Position numbers and translations under genes: made by a program | The notes under the pieces: model-generated | What the model saw: only the letters and a program-made list of their open reading frames with translations | What the model was told of the DNA's origin: nothing | Databases searched by the model: none | Shown here: positions 48,732 to 60,782 of the stretch, one piece after another | How the letters are laid out: each line of letters begins with the position of its first letter | Position numbering within the stretch: the first letter of the stretch is position 1 | Assembly (NCBI GenBank): GCA_916613615.1 | Contig: OU744720.1 | Location: forward strand, 1,343,749 to 1,407,748 | DNA from: Steromphala cineraria | Lineage: Eukaryota > Mollusca > Gastropoda > Trochida > Trochidae | Length of the DNA stretch: 64,000 nucleotides | Direction of reading: 5' to 3'

Positions 48732-48875
48732 TGTGTACATGGGACTTCTGAGAGCTCTCCGGTCCTCTGTCCATTATACCATCAACACAAACACTTGATG
48801 TGTACATGGGACTTCTGAGAGCTCTCCGGTCCTCTGTCCATTATACCATCAACACAAACACTTGATGTGTACATG
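48676..48875 (+). repeat. 67-base tandem repeat x 3 holding the stop codon of the Ig gene
   Basis: Three near-identical 67-base units start GACTTCTGAGAGCTCTCCGG. The first encodes the last residues and the TGA at 48729-48731; the other two lie in the 3' untranslated region. Confidence 0.95.
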
Positions 48876-49215
48876 TTTGGGAACAATAATTCCTTATCGC
48901 CAAATCGTCACATAAGTGTTTACTGTTTAGGAACACAAATTTTTAATCACCAAAAACTGCTACATAAATGTTTGGGAACTTTAATCTTCAAAACAAAAAC
49001 TTGCCATTCGACTATGTTGGAACATTTATTCTGCGTCAAATACACTTTCTATTTTAAAGTTTAGAAACGCGAATACATCATCACGGACACTTGCTGTTCT
49101 GTATATTTGGGAACATTTATTCTTTATCAAAAAATATTTGCCATTTGAATGTTTGGGAACATAGAATCTTCATCAACACAACTTGCCATTTGAGTGTGTT
49201 GGAACGTTATTTATG
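48876..49215 (+). repeat. Degenerate tandem repeat in the 3' flank of the Ig gene
   Basis: Units of about 55-60 bases share TGTTTGGGAACA and ATTCTTTATCA-like words followed by CAAAACTTGCCATT. ATTAAA at 49389-49394 is a candidate poly(A) signal for the Ig gene. Confidence 0.65.
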
Positions 49216-49575
49216 CATCACTTTCTCTTCAAATGAATGAAAGGAGGCCAAAGGCTACATAAACCATTTAACCATTGTCGACCTGACACCAGAATACATT
49301 TCTATTTTTAGCTTTTACCAATTCTATTTGTGTTGCTACGGAGGCATTGTTAATAATTTTTGCTTTAATTTAGCTTAAAAGTAGTTTTATTAAAGCTTAT
49401 TTTGTTTTAGTTCTGATTAAAGTTTTAGACATAGGATTAAAGTTAAATAATGTGTAATGTGTTTAGACCATAGACATTAGTTGTAGAATAATGAACGCTA
49501 ATACGGTTTAATCTAAACTCACCTAAGTATAGTTGAAGACCATATATTGGAGATCAAGTTGGTCCTTACCTCTTC

Positions 49576-49802
49576 AGTTGAGTGTAGTAACTGCAGTGTA
49601 CAGATAATGTTGAGTGTAGTAACTGCAGTGTACAGATAATGTTGAGTGTAGTAACTGCAGTGTACAGATAATGTTGAGTGTAGTAACTGCAGTGTACAGA
49701 TAATGTTGAGTGTAGTAACTGCAGTGTACAGATAATGTTGAGTGTAGTAACTGCAGTGTACAGATAATGTTGAGTGTAGTAACTGCAGTGTACAGATAAT
49801 GT
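49576..49802 (+). repeat. Tandem repeat, 32-base unit x 7
   Basis: The unit TTGAGTGTAGTAACTGCAGT plus GTACAGATAATG repeats about seven times with almost no variation, so the array is young. Frames through it are not coding. Confidence 0.95.
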
Positions 49803-52800
49803 TTGGATGTTTGCAGGTCGAGTGAGTCACGCCTGAGGACCGACCCCCGCAGAGCTCTAACCCTCAACTACTTCTTCATGGTGCTTGACTGCTTCATTAG
49901 CATTTGTGTAGTTGCAAGATCAAAACATTCTGCTTGATAAAGCTTGAGAAGGACAAGAAGAACCACTTCCGGGTCAAGGGTCCCGTTGCAGGTGACCTTT
50001 GGAACCGTTGCACCAAATGACTTAACCATAAGGCCAACCTTAGTGCCATCCTCTAACATTGCTCTAAGCCTACCTTAGTGACTTAAGGTCAACTAATTAA
50101 TTTGTGCAACGAGACCGTTAAATTGCTATGGTAGCCTTAGTTTAATGAATTGAGATGGCACTAAGTTTAAACTTTAGTGTAACGGTTGTATCGTGCAACG
50201 ATCCCAATGGTTGTAAAATAAGTGTAAACATAAGGCCGGAAAACTTAACCGTGCCACCCCCAACAAGCTTCATGTTAGATAGTGAGCCTTTCTTAGCCAT
50301 GAGATTTTAAAGAAATTTAGCTATTGTCGCATTGTTAACTAATTTGTCATAGTTAGATGTATAATTTTTCATCATGTCTAAGAAAAACAATGAAGTCATT
50401 GATAACCTACCTCGTATATTTTTTTGCACCATTTCCAGTTCATTTCGCTGCTTTCGGTATTTTAAAATCCTTTTGTAGTCATTTACCTGTTATGATTTAT
50501 GTGTCCTGGATAAACCGGAAGTTGGAAGATTCAGCAAATAGCACGTGACTGCTAGGCAACAGTTTGGAGTATTTAGTGAAGGCCCGTACGGCTATACCTC
50601 ACACTGCAACCAATGGTCGGACAGATGCCAAATTAATATTCTTGATATACATGCTGTTGTTAAAACCATGATCAAAGATCTTTATTTAATAATACATATG
50701 ATTTCATAAATTTACCTTACGTGCGACCTTTTTACCTTTTAACCTTTACACTATAATCTATATATGTATACATACATATTGTATTGATTACATTTAAATC
50801 TTACTTTTTGGAGCCAATAATCACAACTATTAGTTCCTGTTCATGTAAGAAAAAACGACGCCATAAGCAATATCCTTCTACTGTACCATACCTTACTTAA
50901 GCGATATGTTATCATTCATTGACTGAAACTACATTGATTATATAAGTTATGGTGCATGTGTATTTGCCATGACACCTTGTAAATACCCCGAAGCTTTGTA
51001 AATACGTAGGCTGCTATGTAAATACGTAAGTTGCTTTGTAAATACGTAAGTTGCTTTGTAAATACGCAAGATGCCACTGCCACCAGGTTAACTGAATACC
51101 CTCCGTGTAAATATGTTACTGGCGTTATTTATTGTTACACGTGCGAAAGGTGTTAACCGATGGACGTCACATGGTAATGAATGTTTGTTATTTGTTTAAT
51201 TCATTGCTTTATTGTTTTACCTTACAGCGATTTTGTACCAAAAGTTTATACCATGTTGTAAGTGAAGTGATCGAGATTCAAGAATGCTGGAATCATGTTG
51301 TATGAGGGGATATGAGGAAGATTTCATGTTTCTAGGGCATATTTGTTAGGAAACAAAAAGAAAACAAGATATCATGTTTCTAGATAGGGAACAGGAATTC
51401 ATGTTTCTCTGGCACATTTAAATCTAACAAGCGTAGAAGTATATAAGTTTTTTGAGGCAACAAGCTATAAGAGAAGAACATTGTTTATTTCATCGACAAA
51501 ACGGAAGTACGAGCATTTATTACGACATATTTGTGCACATGCGGAGGGTCAGGATGATCAGATATAGCATGATAGCTCGGTGTATTGAAATGATTGATTT
51601 CGTGTAAAACAATTAAAATCGAAATAACATAAAACACGTTTCGTGCACCATAGGTGACAGTTGCCTATAGTTGCCAGAGAAACATTAAAATCTTTTATCC
51701 AACCTTACCTGTGAGAGACCTCAATGACTAAAGCATACAACAAAAGCATCCAACCATCAACGTTTATATGTTTATTAGTGTGGGAACAGAACAACTTGAA
51801 GTAGTTGGCATGAAGTTCTGTAAATTCTTCGTGAAATTTTCGAGGTACAACCAAGTCAAGATCAAATCTTTCAAACTAAGGTCCTTTTCTTAAACTATTA
51901 TTTAACCTACTGCGTAGGGTCATCATACCTCGCTGACTCATTAGAAATCAAAACATGCTATCATCCCAAAATAATTCTTTGTATGGCTACAGTGTTAGAC
52001 ACGTACTTCCATAATATCAACCCATTACTTTTGATGAACAAATAATTTTTTTCAAATAAAGAATGCCTCAACATGCCTAAAGTGTTCATTGTTGTTTGTA
52101 GCAAATCACTCCCTGGTCAATAGCATATTGGGCCAAGGTTCGTTAAAAAGGATTTGTCTCCTGGACATACACTCCTCGTCGATGTATACAGCATTTGGTA
52201 CATGTCAGATGCCTTGATCATTGAATAGACATACCTTTCTTTCACACATTGCAAGATAACATCGATGGTGTCCACGTATAGGCAGTATTGTTAACTTCTT
52301 CATCAGCAGAAACACGGCAAGCGAATATTAGGAGACGCTTAGACCTGGTCTGTATTGTCAAGACTCACGCAAGTCTTTATCATAGAAGCAAGGGTAGATC
52401 CCTGTTGTTCTGAAAATAAACAGGGGGCTCTTTTCTCTTTAAATACTTTAAATTTGCATTTTAATTTTATTTTGATTTCAGAGACACAAATATATTCTTG
52501 TTAAGAACATGTCTACCATGTTAACTCGTATTTGAAGGCCGAACATCATCTTTTGAAATCATCTCTTCGAAAAAAAAAGAATCTCTGACCATAACTGTTG
52601 AATGCAATCAATCTAGAGATGACATTAGGAAAAGATTTTTTTTATAATGCAAATTGGGTAGGAGTTGGAAACATTTTAAAAACATATAGCGTTATCATCT
52701 ACAAACATCTACTTAAATGCCGAAATCTCGTAGAAGAAATAAAAGGCAGAGATATGTTTGGATTTTCTTTATTGGTAGTCATTTAAGGAAAAATAACATT

Positions 52801-53253
52801 TTCAAACACTTCTCTCTTCACTGTTGAATATGTAAATAATCAAGAATGATACATGATAGGTTGGAACATATAGGAAAATACAAATCCACGTTGTATGTAA
52901 GCTATAACATGCAGGCTCCACTATATATAGAGCTCTATATCTGCAATATAATTATTATATGCAGTAACAACTGGAAATGAAGATAGTCAATGTATGCTCG
53001 AACAGAAGATTTTCATTTAAAACATTTCTTTCCACAATGATACAAATCTGATATGATCAACTTTTTCTATTTTCTTAAGCCCTTTATCTCAATTTAGGCA
53101 TACTTACATCACCGTTGCTTATTAATTCAATATATGTGTTTTCAAAACAAAACTCCATGGACATTTTATCACATCAGAATACTTAAAATATTCATCTACA
53201 ATACATTTTACCAAAGTGCCAACAGTTCACAGGCTATCATCGGGCATAATTTT
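49803..53253. other. Gene-poor stretch between the Ig gene and the PARP exons
   Basis: No supported exon was found on either strand. A 20-base repeat (GCTTTGTAAATACGTAAGTT) occurs about four times at 50985-51072. The rest is AT-rich unique-looking sequence. Confidence 0.45.
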
Positions 53254-54328
53254 CTAAGTGAACTTGATGAGGTATTCAGGATAAGCAAAGGTGTCATGGA
53301 AGGTGACAAAAATACTTGGGTTGTCAACATCATCCACGACAGAATCAAACCTAAGGGGGATCCGCTCATCCAACCAGGGCGGGACCCTCATGCCACTTTC
53401 CCCCTGGGTGTACTGTCCCGTCAGAACACGTGCTCGGAACACGTGCTTGATTCCTTCCGACCCGGGGACTGAGTAGACATCCTGGGCAGCGTATCTTGAA
53501 GTCAGGCTGAAGTAGACACCGTCGCCGTACAGAACTGAAAAACATCGTATATCATCTAAACGTGTGCCATTTGATATTAAGCTCATCAACAACACCAAGA
53601 GAGATTAGTAGATTTTCATACAATTTTGGAAACACGCAATCTACATTCAACCTATAATATTGACAAACATCAAATATTACAATAAATAGCTTTCATGTCA
53701 TTGAACGAATCATTGGATATAAAACTCATAAACATCATTGAAATAGATTTGTGTCTATCGTGTACTTTTTGAAACACTCAAAACACCGTCTCTGCATAGA
53801 AATAAAAAAAAAAGAAGAATATATCCTTCATGCCATTGAACTATCAAATATTAAACATCACATATATCCTTCACGCCATTGAACTATCACATATTAAACA
53901 CATTAACAACATTAAACGATATTAGCAACCTATCATACAAATTTGGTGACAACCAACACATCCTCAGCATAATGAACTGAAGAACATCATATATTACCAT
54001 GAACATCTTCGTGTTATTGAACAATTGAATGTGAAACTCATTTAGAACAATGCAACACAATAGAACAAACATTGTACACAAACTTCTCAAATGTATTCTT
54101 TAAAACACGATCATATAAAACGCATTTACCGCTTTTGCTACACAGACTGCGGTTGAACCCTTCTTTACAGATTGACCTGACGGAGTTCCCCGACGTTCCG
54201 TGCCATACGAGCCTTTCATATCCCACGAGTAGTAGACTTTCAGGTGTGAGACCCAGATATCGTCGTGCCATTTGTTCTCGAGAAATTCTAAAGTGGTTCC
54301 ACTGGGCTACTGACTGTACACGCTGTAT
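53254..54328 (-). CDS. PARP catalytic domain exons, 3' end of macro-OTU-PARP gene copy 2
   Basis: Two exons, 54130-54328 then 53254-53534, join in phase 1 and end in TAG. The domain shows QWNHFRISREQMARRYLG, the NAD-binding His in RLVWHGTSGNS, NRSLC, then Tyr in GDGVYFS, followed by HVFRARVLTGQYT, RFDSVVDD and NPSIFVTFHD. The third triad position is Ile, as in the PARP14-type mono-ADP-ribosyltransferases, so mono- rather than poly-ADP-ribosylation is expected. The 5' border (GATCAG|ATACAG) is in phase 0, and RRVIQ from the exon at 61827-61978 followed by IQRVQS gives the usual domain start. It is therefore assigned to the gene whose OTU part lies at 61827-64000, across a 7.5-kb intron. A separate gene starting at the ATG at 54382 is less likely. 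Confidence 0.85.
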
Positions 54329-55744
54329 CTGATCAACAATCAAACAAAATGATGATAACAATAACAATCTGAGGACAGACATAACAAGCTAAACAAAGAC
54401 GCATTCACGTGAAACAATTATCTCTATGAAAAAGAACAAGTCACCAACCAGCTTCTAAATGTCTCTCAAAGAAGTTATCTCTATGAAAGTGGGTTACGAA
54501 GAAAATCTTATTTGAGAAATTAGTACGTCCTAATAATAAAACGAGCTTACGACAATAATAGAAACTATAAAAAAATATACAGAATGGAATGCTTTAAGAA
54601 TTATACCTTCAGGTTTCAGTCATATCTCTTTAAACATACCTTACTCTTATTTGTTAAAGTTATAAAATTGTTGCTGTTGACAATGAAGAGTAAAGAATAA
54701 CTCTTGAATAAGGACTTACAATTACATTGCCTTGTCAAAAATCATTTATCAATATCGCATCGAGAATAATTTTAAAAACCTATCTATGCGGTGTCAGAAA
54801 TCATACATCCTCGAGTATCAAATCAATCTTCATCTTATCAGTAAGTTAATAACTAAAAATATGTAAGTAATAAATAAGTTTATCATTCAAAACTGTGTTT
54901 CACAGGAGATATCACTTGCAGCAGACCTAGCTCGGCTATTTAACGCTAGTCGGTTCAGAAATATTATGAAACATGAAGGAGTCTCAATGTAGTATGAAGA
55001 CCTGAAACAATTGCACAGAAAGTACTTTCTTAATTGTCAAGAGTTATCGTTATTATTTCTGATAAAAAAATGGACTTGTAACAACGATTACGTTTTCGGT
55101 AACTCCATAGGAAAATTCCTGCAAGTCCCCAGAGTTATCGGCAGGTTTATGAATGTCCAAAATCCCAGAATTATCGTAAGGCTAATGAATGAACAAAATC
55201 CCGCTATAAAACCGACATAGGCCTACCTATCATGATAAGAGTTCTAATGATTTAACGATTAATCGAACTTACCTACAGATTAAATTTATGAAAGAGAATT
55301 TCGAATGTTAAGTTAATATTTCATACTTCATGGTCATAATTTGAAGTCAACAGATTTGGATTTTTTATGACTTACTCCTCTATTGCAAAAATAGAAAACA
55401 TAACTATATTGCCGTTTATCACCGAAATAGGTTTAGGTAAGAATTTTAGAGGGTATTTAGGAGAAATGTTTCCTTAATACTTTGTATTTTTTTATTATAT
55501 TAATCAATCAATTTTATTTATCTAACTATATGTCTTCATTTTCAACGTAATAACTTGTTTGTGTGAATTGTAGGCCTAGAGGACGGAATGTCCATAACTT
55601 TCGTTTTATTATCAATACTTTTTAGTTTTTATAGAACTTAAATATGAATACAAAATAGAACAATTCTTTAATATTACGAATCCGTTTTTTGTTTTGATTA
55701 AATGAGTTTACATCAAAAAATGTTTGCCAAAACTGTTCTTTCTA
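54329..55744. other. Intronic DNA of copy 2, no exon seen
   Basis: AT-rich sequence between the PARP exons and the promoter of the nested plus-strand gene. No exon with splice sites was recognised on either strand. Confidence 0.45.
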
Positions 55745-55875
55745 TGACGTCAACAGAAAAGCTCATATTGTGACGTCATCGAAAGTCAAAGGTCATCAGG
55801 CATTCTGCCGGTTTACGGCATCGGATATCTAAGTAACGGGTGCTTTCGTTGACGTCCGCACCCTCTGTATATAAA
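55745..55875 (+). promoter_or_regulatory. Promoter of the nested gene: two CREs and a TATA box
   Basis: Perfect TGACGTCA sites lie at 55745-55752 and 55771-55778, with a partial one near 55849. TATATAAA at 55868-55875 predicts a start near 55900, about 65 bases before the ATG at 55966. GAAAGTCAAAGGTCA beside the second CRE could be a further site. The arrangement suggests inducible transcription. Confidence 0.6.
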
Positions 55876-55965
55876 GAGACACCCTTCAAAGTTGCGTCAC
55901 TTTGTCCAAACCTTGGCAACAGACACATCGAAAATCAGCATCAAAGTAAAGCTCAATTTGTAGCA

Positions 55966-56650
55966 ATGAAGAAGGATCTTGAATATCTGGCAGTGGCTCA
56001 GTACCACAGTGAGTAGCAAATTATATATATACATGTCCAAAATTCTATTTGGTATAAACGATGACAATATTATGTGACCAAAGGAAATATGACTGTTTTC
56101 AAATTGTTTTGAATTGCAAGTAGTTTCCAGGAAATGGCGTGATGTTGATTATTGTATCTTAGCATGTTTGTGTTTAAATGGATTTCCAAAATATGACTTT
56201 AAATCACTGAGAAATATTCGTTTTATTCCAGGCAATGAAATACGAATCACTCAGCTAGAAAACCTGATCAGTCAGCATAAACTGGAGATGAAACTAACCC
56301 AGAGTGAGGTAAGAATATTGAATTTACTTAATTATTTAATGTAAGCAAAGTCTTATCCTATTTACTAAATTAACTTAACCGATGTAAAATATGCCTTGAA
56401 TCATGTTCTTGATCACGCGTACTGTTTGCCGTGTCTACAGGAGCTTAAAGAGACACAGAGTATGTTGATAGGATCACATATATGTCAAATTTTGAAATCG
56501 ATGTTATTACATCAGGAACCACTAACTGTTACTGAAAATAACAAGTTAAAGGTCAATCAGTACATTAGAGCGAAAATACGGCCATTCAAAGTCGGGATCG
56601 AAAACCGGACAAAGTGGCTCGAGTGGCGCGCGCAAATTCGCCAAACGTAA
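55966..56650 (+). CDS. Small three-exon gene nested antisense in the PARP-gene intron, copy 2
   Basis: Exons 55966-56008, 56232-56308 and 56441-56650 have good splice sites (CACA|GTGAGT, TTCCAG, GAG|GTAAGA, CTACAG) and matching phases (1, then 0), giving 109 residues. Exon 1 encodes MKKDLEYLAVAQYH. Exon 2 encodes a Leu/Ile-rich amphipathic helix (ITQLENLISQHKLEMKL). Exon 3 is basic and ends in EWRAQIRQT. There is no signal peptide or membrane helix. The TATA/CRE promoter is directly upstream and AATAAA follows at 56794. No family was recognised. Exon 2 could instead splice to 57481-57717, also a phase-0 exon starting GAG. The gene lies wholly in the intron between PARP-gene exons 61827-61978 and 54130-54328. 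Confidence 0.6.
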
Positions 56651-56793
56651 TTTTGAAACCTTGTCATAAGCTGACAGGAAGATATATTCGATTCGATAGT
56701 GTTTATTAGGTATTGTAACTAATAGATAGATTAATTGGATGCATAATTTCGAATATCAAACATATTTGAGATGTTTTCTTGATTTTTCCATAA

Positions 56794-56799
56794 AATAAA
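56794..56799 (+). promoter_or_regulatory. Candidate poly(A) signal AATAAA, nested gene copy 2
   Basis: About 145 bases after the stop at 56648-56650; matches 177-182 in copy 1. Confidence 0.45.
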
Positions 56800-57067
56800 G
56801 CATTTTAGAGATGTTATGCATAAATGGATATATTTGCAAGTCCAGTGATGAGATATGAACTTCAATCAGCAGAATAGATAATATAGAAATAGAATTTCAA
56901 GAAAAATACTCGGTGTCACTTTAACTATCAATTTGCCTGCCTTCTTGTTGGTAAGTTTAGATGTTTCACAAGGACCTCTGAACTGGTTGATTGAATTGTA
57001 TGATGATAGAATAAAACAAGATGTGTTTGTGAAACACGAATGCCCCCGGATGCATCCTGCTCGCTGT

Positions 57068-57275
57068 GTCAAGGTCAAGGTCACAAGGTCAAATGTCATG
57101 GTGTCATCTGAAAGGTCTCATCACAAGGGATCCATTTGTCAAGTATCAAAGACCTAGCTCAGACCAATCAAAAGTTATGACCAAGGTTAAAGTTTTTGTG
57201 GACAAACGGACAGACGGACGGACAAACGGACAGGTGAAAAACAATATACCCCCGGAATCTCCGATTCGGGGGCAT
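57068..57275 (+). repeat. Dispersed repeat ending in a hairpin (copy 2)
   Basis: Counterpart of 450-650. The GGACAAACGGACAGACGG tract is longer here by one GGACGGACAAAC unit, a slippage difference between the copies. Confidence 0.5.
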
Positions 57276-57480
57276 AAAAAGACCTCTGACATATACAAAT
57301 TATGACATGGCCAAATAACAAGAACGCCTCATGAATTGTCAATTTGGTGTATTCGTCAGCCTTAACAGCGTGCAGTCAAAACATCAACGTATCAATATTG
57401 CCGTAAAGAAGACAAACCAAAATCTCCTTGTTTTAAGATGTTGATTTTTTCGTTTTACCTATGAATGCTGTATTTTGGAG

Positions 57481-57717
57481 GAGCAGTTCAAGAAGGCCTA
57501 CAGAGCCGCTCTCCAGGAGAAACTAGTCTACCACTCCAGCAGGAGGGACCAACTGTACACAGAAACTGGCTCCTTGGTGAACCAGATCAACAGAACAAAG
57601 AAGCACTGGTACAGAAGGTTCCGAGACTTCCTTGTCCAGACGTGGTCTGGTCTCAAGCACAAGATTACAAGATGCTTCGGTCGCATCAAACGCTTCTTTC
57701 ACAGAAAACATGTCTAA
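57481..57717 (+). CDS. Candidate alternative terminal exon of the nested gene (copy 2)
   Basis: Same length (78 codons plus stop) as 855-1091 and fully open. Eleven residues differ from copy 1, with only one silent change. The acceptor is weaker here: TTTTGGAG instead of ATTACAG. The ATG usable in copy 1 is shifted out of frame by a one-base deletion. Basic residues rise in the C-terminus (IKRFFHRKH instead of SRGFFHRKH). ATTAAA follows at 57773-57778. Confidence 0.45.
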   Translation, partial: EQFKKAYRAALQEKLVYHSSRRDQLYTETGSLVNQINRTKKHWYRRFRDFLVQTWSGLKHKITRCFGRIKRFFHRKHV

Positions 57718-57865
57718 ATATTGTTGTATTATTTTGTTAAATGTTGACCTTGTTACTTGTTTACATCTTGTTATTAAACATTTAAATTTATTTGTGTCTT
57801 TGTACTTTCTTTTGACGATTTTATTAGATTGATTTAATACATATACGTAAGAATTGAGAGTGACA

Positions 57866-59994
57866 GTTATGCCCCCCGTCCACCGAACCGCGACCGATAT
57901 GCGACAGACATAAATACCAGCAATTTAAAAAAAATATGATTTGTGGTTCCACCAAGCCGGCTATACGATCCCACTACGACCAAAAAGTGATTAATTTCTT
58001 TTTTTCCGGCGAGCACATTGAGACATAGTTGAGACTGATTCGAATTGCAGTATAGATCGCATGTCGGTCTCAACATAGTCGTACTGAGATACGACCGAAT
58101 TGGCGATTTGTCATGCGAGTGGTTAGGATCACCGCGACCAACTTGCGACTAGTAAGATTGCTTTTGCAATCGAGTGGGACCACATTACGACAGTTGCGAG
58201 TCTTTTACGACTCCAGTACGACCATTGCGACTTTTCACAAGATCGCATTAAGACATATGCGACCTCGACACAACCTTTTCACGACAGATCGGGCCCAAAG
58301 TATAAAAAGGACTGCGACCAGCTGCAATCATGGCATTCGGAGTTTGGCTAGCATACAGATAAGATGGAACATTAAATGGCCCTGGTTTCTGAAACCAGAA
58401 CAAGAACTACAGTATATCGGCGACTGCACCTTATCTATGATGAGACACCATCAACGAAGGAGAAGGAGGCGTCGACGGCATGCGATTTGGGTACGAGAGT
58501 GGCTCACCCCTTTGGAGAGACAAGAACACAGTCAGAACTACCATCTTGTCCAGAAGTTGAAGCAGGAAAATCTACACTTGTTCAAGAATTACATGAGGAT
58601 GCCAGTCAAACTTTTTGACGAAATCCTGGAAAGAGTAGGACCCTGTATAGTTGGTGAAGGCAGCAACTACAGAGCCTCAGGCCGGGTTGAAAGTCGCACT
58701 GACATTAAACATCAACTAACTTCGACTTTATCACTTCTCGATTTTCGTTCGAAGATTTTTCGACAAAATAAAAACATGGCTCGATTTTTGTTAATTTTTC
58801 GAATTCACAGCCGATAATTAGCCTTTCATTAAGACAACGTAATTATCGGCTGTGAAAAACCAATCTGGGTTAGGGGCCATAAAACTCGCGCAGGTGTGGC
58901 GTAATAACCAGACTATACAGAGTAATGAATCATTATTTCAACTGAAATACCGCTTAAATGATTGTTTAATTACCAATGATGTCGATATCTTTTTTACACC
59001 AAATTCTTAGTAGTGTTACATCGTCAAATGATATATCAAACTGAGTATAAAACATTTTCTGAAAATCGTTAATTATTGGGTTTTTTCTGTGGTATTGTTA
59101 CGATAGATACACAGATAACGAGGCTGATTCTGTTTATGACGTCACAAAAAGGTGGTGTGACCAGTGACGGGCAGTCATGCATTCACTGGTTTGTGGCCAG
59201 ATAGGTCTAAGCGGTCCATCAAAAGTGGCATTCAAAAACTGCTTTCATTACCAAACTGAACATATTTGAGTAGCGACCTTTGACGCACTATACACTATTG
59301 TAATCTGACTTTAATATATTTCAAAGTAAAAAGTGAAATATGTTTGTGGTTTTGTGAACTTTAAGACATCTAGCCACCGGTGACCAGTATGCAAGTATGG
59401 CCTATGCCTACAGGGTCAGCAGAACATCGGACAAAGACCGCCAGTTGTGGGGTTTTAAAGTCCTGGTGCCTGTCGCAATGTCGTTCAAATCGGTCGCATT
59501 GCGCTCACAGAAGCGCTCGCCATTGGTCGCGTACAAGCGAGGGGAAAACTCTTGATTTGTCGCTTTAAAAGACGGATAGGAATTCGCACTCGCAGTGCGG
59601 TCACAATGGGGCCTTGAAGCTCTCTCCGCTGATCGCATTATTTGATCGCCAGTGATAAATTAGTGCAAGTGCATTGCTAGTGGACACGACCTAGGTCCGA
59701 GTTCATGCGACTGACACACAACCGTACCAAGACCCCATTGAGACCGATGCAAGCGCTTTACGACCGAATGTGAGAGCAAGTAATCAATTTCATCGATCAC
59801 AGAAGTTGTGCGATTTTTAAAAACGGACCATCGAAATCGCAAACACCCCTACGACAACATGCGACCAATGGAGAGTGTGGAAGATATTTTGTACGAGCAT
59901 GGGGATGTCAGTGAGAGTGAGTGAGAGTGTGCACGACCGGTAGACAAAAATCCGTCGCAATGGGGTCGTATGCTTGGTGGAATGGGGGTATAAC
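57866..59994 (+). mobile_element. Harbinger-like DNA transposon remnant, copy 2
   Basis: Counterpart of 1241-3449 with the same inverted ends and the same truncated transposase start (58437-58676). It has lost short stretches of the subterminal GCGAC-rich blocks. Near 58803-58850 it keeps a hairpin with arms TTCACAGCCGATAAT and ATTATCGGCTGTGAA, of which copy 1 has only the right arm. Confidence 0.6.
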
Positions 59995-60022
59995 ACTGTG
60001 CGTCCCATGACTGCACGTGTTG

Positions 60023-60782
60023 TGTGGCAGAGTCAACTTTTAGTTGTATGATATTTTGTAAATAAACATGTGTATTGAATATATTAGTTTGTTTTGCATT
60101 GATGAGAAATACGCTGCTACAATCTCACTGGGGGCTCCAAAATGTAGCAGCGTTAGATTGGGGTAGCGTAGTAAAGTAACCACAAAGCCGCTGGGGTGTG
60201 AATCGTACATGGACTTTATTCCCAATGTATGCATGGTAAGATAGAGAAGAGACAGCCAGGTTGGTATGACCTGAACTGTAGCGCATACAGTGCCATAGGG
60301 AATGGTGGTTGTCTACATCATCTTGTCCTTAAAAGAATAAACACATCCAGATCGTCATGATCTCGATCCTTAAGAATATATCACAGAATACACAAATCAC
60401 ATGATCCAATGACTTGATCGACCAAAACAGCATAAGAGACTGACCAAGAGATATACAAGATCTAACCCTTTAAAGATAATGCTACGCTTGGGTGAACCTA
60501 GAACAATAGGTGTTACAGGGGCTAAGCATGGGACGCGCTTGGGTAGAGATCGCAGTGAGAAAAGCATGCAGTGAAAGTTAGTAATGCTGACCTAAGATTA
60601 AATTGAAGTTTAAGAGAGCTATGGTGGTAATATAAAATGTTTAATATAAAATAATGATTAAAATAGTTTAGCTTAGTTTATCTAATGAGAATGTATTTCT
60701 CATCAATGCAAAACAAACTAATATATTCAATACACATGTTTATTTACAAAATATCATACAACTAAAAGTTGACTCTGCCACA
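60023..60782. mobile_element. MITE with perfect 90-base inverted ends, present only in copy 2
   Basis: The element starts TGTGGCAGAGTCAACTTTTA and ends in the exact inverse. The arms are 60023-60112 and 60693-60782. It is flanked by GTTG on both sides (60019-60022 and 60783-60786). The matching site in copy 1 (about 3469-3476) has GTTG once and no insert, which gives the exact borders. No transposase frame is present. Confidence 0.95.

Noticed and set aside
49576..49802. CTGCAG|TGTACA in every unit of the 32-base repeat resembles the acceptor of Ig exon 12 (TTGCAG|TGTACA)
   Set aside because: Similarity covers about 12 bases only; likely coincidence.
49810..49850. Extra last exon of the Ig gene after TTTGCAG at about 49816
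   Set aside because: It would be reached only from a donor at about 48608, would add a few residues to a stop, and would remove the FIGQY-like segment.
49519..49867. Two long minus-strand frames of repeated Tyr/Thr/Leu residues
   Set aside because: They are translations of the 32-base tandem repeat and have no start context or splice support.
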